51,311 nt of DNA from positions 1 through 51,311 of the forward strand of contig URVL01000001.1 of assembly GCA_900551265.1 (NCBI GenBank), given 5' to 3'. Source of the stretch: an uncultured Eubacteriales bacterium (GTDB taxonomy: Bacteria; Bacillota; Clostridia; Oscillospirales; QAMX01). The notes under the pieces are model-generated. The model was given only the letters and a program-made list of their open reading frames with translations, was not told where the DNA came from and searched no databases. Below are positions 44,446-51,311 of this stretch, one piece after another (position 1 is the stretch's first letter; every line of letters starts with the position of its first letter). A program made the translations under genes and the position numbers.

Positions 44446-44564
44446 AGGCATGTCTCCTTTCCTTCACCCTGCGGCGCGTCCGCCGCTTTTTGTTCCGCCA
44501 TACGCTTGACTGACTTCAGCATACCAGCAAAAAAGGAGAAAGTCGTCCCGACTTTCTCCCGCAT
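44442..44564 (-). CDS. Possible 40-residue ORF ahead of terS
   Basis: ATG at 44562-44564 to a TGA that overlaps the terS start (ATGA). The 40 codons give a plausible soluble peptide ending KAADAPQGEGKETCL. However, its first third is the terminator hairpin at 44535-44559, and the ribosome site is weak (GGGAAAA). It could also be translated from an internal ATG at 44520-44522. Confidence 0.25.
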   Translation of the reverse strand: MREKVGTTFSFFAGMLKSVKRMAEQKAADAPQGEGKETCL

Positions 44565-44568
44565 TTTT
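44529..44568. terminator. Terminator-like palindrome immediately before terS
   Basis: GGAGAAAGTCG-TCC-CGACTTTCTCC is a perfect 11-bp stem. On the minus strand it is followed by TTTTTT, so it should stop transcription entering the phage cassette from the GH4 side. Confidence 0.75.
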
Positions 44569-44592
44569 CCCAGGCCGTTTTTTCATTTTCTT

Positions 44593-44636
44593 ACAAAAAA
44601 CCGCCCCGGGAAGAAAAAATCCTCCCGGGGCGGTTA
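44593..44636. terminator. Terminator of the GH4 gene
   Basis: AACCGCCCCGGGA pairs with TCCCGGGGCGGTT; on the minus strand a TTTTTT run follows. It is the first of two terminators in tandem between GH4 and terS. Confidence 0.85.
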
Positions 44637-44666
44637 GGCTTTATTTAATATTTACTGAACGGTATT

Positions 44667-45980
44667 TTACCGGTAATCTGCCAAAAAAGCCTCGTTTGCC
44701 GCAAACATATCGTCTACCATATTTTGAATTTCAGAAAGACTTAAGACCGACGAAGTCAGCGGGTCAAACGCAATCGCGTGGTAAATTTTGCGGCGGCTCT
44801 TCTCAAAGAAGCCTTCGACCGCCAACTCCTCGCATCTGGCGGACGTATTGTTGAGGATGGCCAGCTGCGGCGGCAGAGGTCCCACATGGATCGGGCGCAA
44901 TCCCGCGCGCGACGCTTCGACCGGAACCTCCACACAGCAGCCCACCGGCAGGTTATCGATCAATCCAAAGTTACGCACGTTTCCGTTAAATTCAAAAATT
45001 GTCCCGTCACCAAACACCGCATTAAAGATCGACGAAGCATACTCACTCCCACGCTCTAACGAGACGTCCTCCTTCGCCAGCCACGCGCGAATAGAATCCT
45101 GCCACGTGTGCTCGCGGTTTAAGTACTCGTTTAAAATAAACGCATGGTGTCCCGGATTCCATCCGGTACCTTTCGTACAGTACTTTTCAATCAAATCCTC
45201 ACGTTTGCGGAACCAGGCCACATATTCCGAGTTATGACCTGATGACTCTGTGACATAGTAATCAAGCGCCAGGAACATCTCATTGCGCACCTGCTCCTCA
45301 TTATAAATATCCGGGTTCTCCAAGGCCTTACGAATCAGCGGGTATGCGTCTTCGCCGCGCACTTTAAACTCCAGATAGTGCGCCTGATGGTTAATACCCG
45401 CGCACAAGTACGTCACGTCGCGCATGTCCGCGCCGATCCAGCGCGCCAGCATGGCGGCAGTCCCCTGCACGCTGTGACAAAGCCCCGTCACATTGGCGCT
45501 GCTTGCCTCCTGCATGGTACGGCAGAGCATTGCCATGGGGTTCGTATAGTTTAAAACAATGGCATGTGGGCAAACCTTTTCTATATCCCGGATAATGTCA
45601 AGCATCATTGGCGCAGTGCGCAAAAAGCGGAAAATACCGGACGGCCCACGCGTATCGCCCACATTGATATCCACGCCATAGCGTTTTGGAATCTCAATAT
45701 CGGAACGCCACACCTGAACACCCGCCGCTAAAATTGTGATCAGTACGCCGTCGGCGCCCTCAAGCGCCTCCAGACGGCTTGTCGTCGCGCTCAGACGGGC
45801 CGGATATCCTCCCGCGCGAATGAGCTTTTCACAGGCCGCACGGCTGTAATCCAGGCGCACGGGATCAATATCCATCAGTGCGATATGCGCGTCCCGGAAT
45901 GCAGGAAAGGAGAGAATGTCGCGCACCAAATTTCGCGTAAATTCAAAACTTCCCGCTCCAATAAAGGCTATTTTTTTCAT
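44667..45980 (-). CDS. melA: Glycoside hydrolase family 4, alpha-galactosidase (MelA type)
   Basis: A protein of 437 residues with GAGGTGAATGT upstream. GH4 enzymes use NAD+ and a divalent metal and cleave by oxidation and elimination. Visible: Rossmann start [24 protein letters not shown] (144-149), the metal-binding GLCHSVQGT (Cys168, His169) and GINHQAH (His198, His201). The CHSVQGT block and the absence of a phosphate-binding pattern favour alpha-galactosidase over 6-phospho-glycosidases. It is a single gene between a terminator and a small lipoprotein gene on the same strand. Confidence 0.88.
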   Translation of the reverse strand: MKKIAFIGAGSFEFTRNLVRDILSFPAFRDAHIALMDIDPVRLDYSRAACEKLIRAGGYPARLSATTSRLEALEGADGVLITILAAGVQVWRSDIEIPKRYGVDINVGDTRGPSGIFRFLRTAPMMLDIIRDIEKVCPHAIVLNYTNPMAMLCRTMQEASSANVTGLCHSVQGTAAMLARWIGADMRDVTYLCAGINHQAHYLEFKVRGEDAYPLIRKALENPDIYNEEQVRNEMFLALDYYVTESSGHNSEYVAWFRKREDLIEKYCTKGTGWNPGHHAFILNEYLNREHTWQDSIRAWLAKEDVSLERGSEYASSIFNAVFGDGTIFEFNGNVRNFGLIDNLPVGCCVEVPVEASRAGLRPIHVGPLPPQLAILNNTSARCEELAVEGFFEKSRRKIYHAIAFDPLTSSVLSLSEIQNMVDDMFAANEAFLADYR

Positions 45981-46022
45981 ACATTCACCTCATTTTATTC
46001 AGGATGTGCCTGTTGCTACCGA

Positions 46023-46247
46023 TCAGTCAGTCCGCTCCGTCGAAAATACGGCTTCAATTGCAACGCCCGCATCGCAATCCATGCTCTGATAATCCTCCAG
46101 CTCAATAGCGGCCAGAACATCCCGCGTCTCCTGGGAAAGCTCGCTGGGTGCAATGCGCATCTCCAGGTCCGCCTCTTTGCCGCTGCACGACGTAAACAGA
46201 ATTAGCACCAGCAGACCCGTAAATACGGACATGACACGTTTTAACAT
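46023..46247 (-). CDS. Small lipoprotein
   Basis: A protein of 74 residues, started at the ATG at 46245-46247 (MLKRVMSV), with TGAGGG upstream. The signal peptide ends in a lipobox (LILFTSC), and a short acidic mature part follows. No family recognised. It lies 42 bp upstream of the GH4 gene on the same strand and is divergent from polA. Confidence 0.6.
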   Translation of the reverse strand: MLKRVMSVFTGLLVLILFTSCSGKEADLEMRIAPSELSQETRDVLAAIELEDYQSMDCDAGVAIEAVFSTERTD

Positions 46248-46352
46248 AAAACAACCCTCAGAGCAGCATATCAACTTTATTTTTATCAATTATAGCATGC
46301 CATGCCCGGTATTGCAAGATTTTCCACATAAGCGGCGCGTCAAATCCTTCGC

Positions 46353-46381
46353 TTGATTCAAGTACCGCACAGTGTTATAAT
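46353..46381 (+). promoter_or_regulatory. Predicted promoter of the polA operon
   Basis: TTGATT (46353-46358), a 17-bp spacer and TATAAT (46376-46381), 44 bp before the polA start. Confidence 0.7.
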
Positions 46382-46425
46382 TTAGGCAGTTATTTTGTGA
46401 AAGCCGTGTCCAAAAAGGAGATTCT

Positions 46426-49080
46426 ATGAAGATTTTAGCGATTGATGGTAACAGCATCATCAGCCGTGCGTTCTATGGCATCCGCCCGCTCACAACGGCA
46501 GAGGGCATTCATACAAACGCGGTTTACGGTTTTCTTTCCACGTACCTCAAAACCTGCGATGAGGAGTCGCCGGATGCATCGGTAGTGTGCTGGGATTTGA
46601 AATCACCCACCTACCGCCACATGGAATATGCAGAGTATAAAGCCGGACGCCGTCCCACACCGCCCGAGCTCCTGTCACAGATTCCACTCATGAAGGAGAA
46701 TCTTTCCGCCATGGGCGTCATGAGCTGAGAACTCGAGGGCTATCAAGCCGACGATCTGCTCGGCACCATCAGCCGGATCTGTGAAGACTGTCCGGACTGT
46801 TCCTGCGTCATTCTGACCGGCGACCGTGACAGTTTTCAGCTTGCCGGGCCTTCGACGCGCATTAAGCTGGTCACTACCAAGTCCGGACGGCCCATCACAA
46901 CAGATTATACTCCCGACACCATAAAGGAAACGTTTGGCGTCACGCCTGCACTGATGATCGACGTTAAGGCCCTCATGGGCGACCCCTCCGACAATATTCC
47001 CGGCGTTGCAGGCGTCGGCGAAAAAACCGCGCTGGATCTTGTGCAGAAATTTGGCGGGATTCAGGCAATTTACGAACGGCTTGATACGCTTACTATCCGC
47101 GACAGTCTGCGCAAAAAGCTGGCTGACGGACAGGAAAGCGCCTGGATGAGCCGTCGCCTTGCGGAAATTGACCGTGAAGCGCCGCTTCCATTTACGCCGC
47201 AGGCAGCCGTTGAACTTCCGTCGGATCCGGCTAAACTTTTTGCACTGCTGCGCCGGCTTGAACTGCGCACGTTCATCACCCGCATGCATCTTTCCCCATC
47301 TGCTCCGGCAGAACCTCACTCCAAACCGGAAACAGCACCGGCATCCGCTCATTTCATTACAGACGCGGAGCTGCTTTCCGCGCTGCCCGACCGCCTGCGT
47401 TCCTCCGGCGAGATTATCCCTCTGATCTGCCAGGAAGATCTTGAATGGGTCGCATTTTCGTCCGGCGGGGATTCCTGCGTCGTGCGCCGCGCCGACTTTC
47501 CTTCACAGGCGTATGACGCATTCCTCGCCGCATTCATGTCGGACAAAATCTTAAAAACCGGCCACGACATCAAGCACATTCTCGTTCGCCTTTTTGAACA
47601 AAAGATTCCATTCGGAGGCTTTGCCTTTGACAGTGCGGTCGCCGCTTATCTCTGCAATCCCGCGACGGGCAAATATGAACTGGCGCGCATTGCCGCGTCC
47701 TATCTGGACACGGAGCTCCCTCCCGCCGCATATGAGGCCGATCATGCGTTTACGCCGCTTTCTGACAACGATACAGAGCTCTCCAGTGTGGCTGCGCATT
47801 TAACGGCGGTTTCCCGCCTGCGGGAGGTGCTCTCCGCGAAGCTCGAAGATCAGGGCATGACAAAGCTTATGTTTGATATGGAGCTTCCGCTGACGGAGGT
47901 ATTGGCCTATATGCAGTACATCGGCTTCCGCGTGGACAAAAAACGGCTTGTCGAATACGGTGAGGAGCTTGCCGGGCGTATTGCATATCTGGAAAGTGCC
48001 ATTTACGAAGCGGCCGGCGAACAGTTTAACATCAATTCTCCGAAGCAGCTTGGGGAAATTCTCTTTGAAAAACTCGGCTTGCCCTCCGGTAAAAAGACAA
48101 AGTCCGGTTACTCAACGGATATTGACGCGCTCCATCGTATTGAACCGCTCCATCCCATTGGCGGACTGCTCATTGAATACCGGCAGCTCTCCAAACTGAA
48201 ATCCACCTATACGGACGGCCTTGCAAAAGTGATTTCCCCGGCAGACGGCCGTATCCATTCGAACTTCAACCAACTCTCGACTGCCACCGGCCGCATCAGT
48301 TCTGCGGACCCAAATATGCAGAATATTCCCGTTCGCCAGGAACGCGGCGCAGAGCTGCGCCGTATGTTCGTCGCCGAAGAGGGGTGGCTGCTTGTCGATG
48401 CGGACTACTCCCAAATTGAACTGCGCATTCTTGCGCACATCTCAGATGACCCCGGCATGAAGGCCGCTTTTGCCTCCGGGGAAGACATCCACCGTATGAC
48501 CGCGGCCTCTGTCGAGGGCGTGCCGCCGGACGAGGTCACACCGCAGATGCGTTCGCGCGCCAAGGCTGTCAATTTCGGCCTGGTCTACGGTATGTCTGAT
48601 TTCACATTGGCCTCCAATATCGGCGTCAGCCGTGCGGAAGCGCGTGCATACATCAATCATTACTTTGCCATGTTCCCGGGCGTGCGCCGGTATATGGAGG
48701 AGATCAAGGCCCGTGCCAAAGAGGAAGGCAGCGTCTCCACGCTTTTCGGACGCCGCCGGCCCCTGCCGGAAATTCAGTCAACCAATTATAACGTCCGCTC
48801 GTTTGGCGAACGCGTCGCACTCAATACGCCCATTCAGGGCACCGCCGCAGACGTCATCAAGCTTGCCATGGTCGCAGTTTATCGCCGCCTGCGGCGTGAA
48901 AATCTGCGTTCCCGCCTGATCTTACAGGTACATGACGAACTCATCGTCGAGTCCCCGCGCGACGAGGCGGACTACGTGAAAACGCTGCTCACCGAAGAAA
49001 TGCAAAACGCCGTACACCTTGACGTCACGCTTGTCGCGGACGCGGCGGTCGGGGAAGACTGGTACAGCGCGAAAGGATAA
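46426..49080 (+). CDS. polA: DNA polymerase I, interrupted by one in-frame TGA codon
   Basis: AAAAAGGAG precedes the ATG. The frame is continuous from 46426 to 49080 (885 codons with the stop) except for TGA at codon 101. Before it lies the 5'-nuclease start (LAIDGNSIISRAFYGI). After it come the metal-binding GYQADDLLGT and DRDSFQL, then the helix-hairpin-helix region (GDPSDNIPGVAGVGEKTA). The 3'-5' exonuclease domain (about 290-460) has lost its DxE motif (ICQEDLEW), as in many Firmicutes. Polymerase motifs are intact: DYSQIELRILAHIS (A), RAKAVNFGLVYG (B), QVHDELIVE (C). A later start such as 46954 would give a polymerase lacking most of the 5'-nuclease. First gene of an operon with ywlE, rimI and tsaD. 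Confidence 0.9.
46726..46728 (+). other. In-frame TGA codon in polA
   Basis: The reading context is MGVMS-TGA-ELEGYQADD. The frame is unchanged on both sides and the flanking residues are normal for the family, so a single-base change (for example from TGG, TGC or TGT) explains it. It is a mutation, a sequencing error or a recoded codon. Confidence 0.9.
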
Positions 49081-49083
49081 TCT

Positions 49084-49509
49084 ATGAAAGTGCTTTTTAT
49101 CTGTACGGGAAATACCTGCCGCAGTCCCATGGCGGAGGGAATTTATAATGCAAAAGCCGTCCCGCGCGGTTTGGCGCCGGCGGAAAGCGCCGGTATTTTT
49201 GCCGTACCGGGAGACCCCGTTACGGCAAATGCCGCTACTGCGGCGGCGGAGTACGGCGCGGATATCTCCGGGCACCGTGCCCAAACCGTCACGGCGGAAC
49301 TTCTGGATAGCTGCGACAGAATTTACTGTATGACGCCGTCGCATGTGGCGGCTCTTGCCGCACTCTTTCCGTCCTGCGTATCCAAATGCCGTCTTCTCGA
49401 TGAGAAAGGCATCCCGGATCCCTACGGCGGCGATCTTGACTGTTACCGGCGTACGGCGGCGGCCATCCATACGGCCATTGAAGCCATTTTAGGAGAAATC
49501 TGCCCATGA
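49084..49509 (+). CDS. ywlE: Low-molecular-weight phosphatase, protein-arginine-phosphatase (YwlE) type
   Basis: A protein of 141 residues; the start is three bases after the polA stop, and the ribosome site (AAAGGA) overlaps the end of polA. The P-loop CTGNTCRS has Cys7 and Arg13, and the general acid is in DPYGG. Thr at the fifth loop position (T11) is the residue reported to give phospho-arginine specificity in Bacillus YwlE. YwlE reverses McsB arginine phosphorylation, which marks proteins for ClpCP. It overlaps rimI by ATGA. Confidence 0.85.
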   Translation: MKVLFICTGNTCRSPMAEGIYNAKAVPRGLAPAESAGIFAVPGDPVTANAATAAAEYGADISGHRAQTVTAELLDSCDRIYCMTPSHVAALAALFPSCVSKCRLLDEKGIPDPYGGDLDCYRRTAAAIHTAIEAILGEICP

Positions 49510-49976
49510 CCGACAGCCGCCGTTTTGAACTGATCGAACTTACAACCCAATGGCTTTCCGAGGTCGAGCGTGTCGAGCAGGCATGCTTTTCCGTGCCCTG
49601 GAGCCGTATGGGACTCGAAAGCGACATCCTCAGTCCCGCCTCGCGCTGGTATGGCATTGCCGATCAGCGGACAGGGCGTCTTGCCGCGTTTCTTGGCGCG
49701 CATATTTTTGGCGACGAGGCGGAAATTGTCAATATTGCCACCTATCCGGACTACCGCCGCCGCGGATTTGCGGAGACGCTGATCCGGGAATTGTTTCGCC
49801 TGCATCCTGCGCTGGCGCAGGTATTTCTCGAAGTGCGCCGTTCCAATGCATCTGCGCGCGCTTTATATGAAAAGCTGGGGTTTTCCAGCTATGCCGTCCG
49901 CCGGAACTATTATGAAAAGCCGGTTGAGGACGCCGTTTTAATGCGACATCAAATCACTCGGAGGGACCCATGCTGA
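49506..49976 (+). CDS. rimI: Ribosomal protein S18-alanine N-acetyltransferase RimI
   Basis: A protein of 156 residues, start overlapping the ywlE stop (ATGA). The GNAT core is clear: EAEIVNIATYPDYRRRGFAETLI (acetyl-CoA loop R-R-R-G-F-A) and FLEVRRSNASARALYEKLGF. The RimI call rests on that LEVR...N..A..LY...GF block and on its place directly before tsaD, the common tsaB-rimI-tsaD cluster. tsaB and tsaE are not present here. Confidence 0.88.
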   Translation: MTDSRRFELIELTTQWLSEVERVEQACFSVPWSRMGLESDILSPASRWYGIADQRTGRLAAFLGAHIFGDEAEIVNIATYPDYRRRGFAETLIRELFRLHPALAQVFLEVRRSNASARALYEKLGFSSYAVRRNYYEKPVEDAVLMRHQITRRDPC

Positions 49977-50989
49977 TACTTGGAATTGAAAGCTCCTGCG
50001 ATGAGACTGCCGCCTCCGTCAGCCGCGACGGACGTGAAATTTTATCAAACGTTGTGCTTTCGCAGGTAGATATGCACGCCATTTACGGCGGCGTTGTACC
50101 GGAAATTGCCTCGCGCAGGCACGTTGAAGGCATTCACGGCGTGGTCAGCCGCGCGCTTGCTGACGCTTCGCTTACTGTCGCCGATTTAGACGCCGTTGCC
50201 GTCACCTACGCGCCGGGTCTGATTGGCGCGCTCCTTGTCGGCGTCAATTTTGCAAAAGGGCTCGCTTTTGCCTCAGGTAAACCGCTCGTTCCGGTGCATC
50301 ATATCCGTGGTCACATCTCGGCAAACTACATTGCCTTTCCCGAGCTGGTCCCCCCTTTTACCTGTCTGGTCGTTTCCGGCGGGCACAGCCTGATTGCCGA
50401 TGTGCATACCTATACGGACATGGAGATACGCGGTTCCACACGTGACGATGCGGCGGGCGAGGCTTTTGACAAGGCCGCGCGCGTCCTGGGCCTCTCCTAT
50501 CCAGGAGGCGCACAGATAGACCGGCTTGCCGTGGGAGGCGACCCCTATGCCTACCCCCTGCCGCGTGCCAAGATCGAAGGCGCGCCGTGGGACTTTTCCT
50601 TTTCCGGCCTCAAAACGGCAGTTTTGAACACGGCAAACCGCGCCGCACAAAGGGGCGAGCCGCTCGATCGAGCAGGGCTTTCCGCTTCCTTTTGCCGCGC
50701 CGTAGCGGACGAGCTTGCGCCGCGCGCGATCGATGCGGCCGTACGGTGCGGACATGGTATTTTGGCCGCCGCCGGAGGCGTCGCCGCAAATTCATTTCTT
50801 CGCCGTGCATTAGAGGAGGGCTGTGCAAAAAGCGGCCTGAAGCTCTACATGCCACCCCTTTCTCTTTGCGGCGACAATGGCGCCATGATTGCCTGTCAGG
50901 GATATTATGAATACCTCGCAGGCGTCTGCGCCGGTCCGTCGCTCAACGCTTATCCGACGTTAAGCATCAGCGATCCGCCGCGTTGCTGA
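49970..50989 (+). CDS. tsaD: tRNA N6-adenosine threonylcarbamoyltransferase TsaD
   Basis: A protein of 339 residues. The ATG at 49970 lies inside the rimI end (7-bp overlap), with GGAGGGACCC upstream. The ASKHA fold has GIESSCDETAASV at the start, the metal-binding HHIRGHISANY (His111, His115), VSGGHSLI, and CGDNGAMIA near the end. TsaD makes t6A37 in ANN-decoding tRNAs, together with TsaB and TsaE. It is the last gene of the polA operon; no terminator is obvious after it. Confidence 0.95.
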   Translation: MLILGIESSCDETAASVSRDGREILSNVVLSQVDMHAIYGGVVPEIASRRHVEGIHGVVSRALADASLTVADLDAVAVTYAPGLIGALLVGVNFAKGLAFASGKPLVPVHHIRGHISANYIAFPELVPPFTCLVVSGGHSLIADVHTYTDMEIRGSTRDDAAGEAFDKAARVLGLSYPGGAQIDRLAVGGDPYAYPLPRAKIEGAPWDFSFSGLKTAVLNTANRAAQRGEPLDRAGLSASFCRAVADELAPRAIDAAVRCGHGILAAAGGVAANSFLRRALEEGCAKSGLKLYMPPLSLCGDNGAMIACQGYYEYLAGVCAGPSLNAYPTLSISDPPRC

Positions 50990-51099
50990 CGCTATACAGC
51001 AGCTGTTCTGGCAATCGGTATGCCATATACTGATTGTAAATTTTCTGCAACATAACTGCGCGAAAAACATATTATGTAACCCTTGTTCCAGGACGTACT

Positions 51100-51203
51100 T
51101 GTGGAAACTCTTTTTCGACGAAAGTTTTCACATGGGAAACCCGCAGTTTTTCCCCTGTTTTTTTTCGTCCTCCTGTGGAAAACCCTGTGGAAAGTGTGGA
51201 TAA
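51100..51203. other. Cluster of DnaA boxes (candidate oriC or dnaA upstream region)
   Basis: On the plus strand, all in the same orientation: TGTGGAAAC (51100-51108), TGTGGAAAA (51174-51182), TGTGGAAAG (51186-51194) and a perfect TGTGGATAA (51195-51203; reverse complement TTATCCACA). The last three lie almost head to tail. The rest of 50990-51311 is gene-free, and dnaA, if it follows, is outside the window. Confidence 0.55.
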
Positions 51204-51260
51204 CTTTTCGTTGAACCACTTTTTACCCTGCAATTACGTCAACCTCATTTATAAAAATCA

Positions 51261-51275
51261 GTTGCCTTTTGCAAC
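51261..51275. promoter_or_regulatory. Copy of the array dyad beside the DnaA boxes
   Basis: GTTGCCTTTTGCAAC has both GTTGC and GCAAC arms of the array consensus intact and lies 58 bp from the last DnaA box. Confidence 0.55.
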
Positions 51276-51311
51276 AGCATGTCGGATCTTTAAAAATACC
51301 GGCATACAACA

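Noticed and set aside
46426..46800. Selenocysteine or general UGA reassignment in polA
   Set aside because: polA is not a selenoprotein family, UGA ends other genes in the window, and I did not find a SECIS-like hairpin directly after the codon.

Overview
The window looks like chromosome from an anaerobic, endospore-forming Clostridia bacterium (Eubacteriales; an Oscillospirales or Christensenellales relative is my guess from gene content). Evidence: sporulation and germination genes (SpoIIP, germination protease Gpr, SpoIVFB-like M50 protease, a SpoIIQ/SpoIVFA-like M23 protein), a reverse rubrerythrin, Firmicutes-type flotillin (NfeD/FloA), strong GGAGG ribosome sites and consensus sigma-A promoters. 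I see no rRNA, tRNA or CRISPR.

Layout. 1-8 kb: end of a TrkA-type K+ regulator, M23 protein, LarA racemase, GNAT, copper ATPase CopA, spoIIP and gpr. 8.5-12.1 kb: NUDIX gene, then a tightly overlapping minus-strand operon of M50 protease, radical-SAM TIGR03960 and its DUF2344 partner. 12.2-16 kb: RsmF-type rRNA methyltransferase, then a small ORF, nfeD, floA and two small unknown genes. 16.2-20.3 kb: two closely related solute-binding lipoproteins, each with its own promoter and no permease nearby. 20.7-24.6 kb: SDR oxidoreductase divergent from an AraC regulator plus a kinase-fold phosphotransferase, then an amidase. 24.7-29.4 kb: DUF4037 gene, and an operon of a glycosyltransferase-CsaB fusion, rimM and trmD. 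29.6 kb: reverse rubrerythrin.

30.2-31.7 kb is the most unusual part: 21 imperfect 15-bp dyads (consensus GTTGCANNNTGCAAC, core TGC-N5-GCA), mostly about 31 or 42 bp apart, lie directly 3' of a small XRE-family repressor-like gene. The array plus gene are bracketed by two inverted copies of a ~135-bp multi-hairpin repeat. Further dyads lie at 31.88 kb and at 51.26 kb, the latter beside a cluster of DnaA boxes that may mark oriC or the dnaA upstream region. This is a candidate undescribed DNA-binding array system; that the XRE protein binds it is inference.

32.1-34.7 kb: an unknown gene and a GH31 glycosidase. 34.8-44.4 kb: a compact, wholly intact phage head and short-tail cassette (TerS, TerL, portal, scaffold, decoration, capsid, connector, tail protein, glycine-rich fibre) with no integrase, replication, lysis or tape-measure gene in view, set between two carbohydrate genes (GH31 and a GH4 alpha-galactosidase). 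46.0-51.0 kb: small lipoprotein, then polA (with an in-frame TGA in its 5'-nuclease domain), a YwlE-type arginine phosphatase, rimI and tsaD in one overlapping operon, ending in the DnaA-box region.
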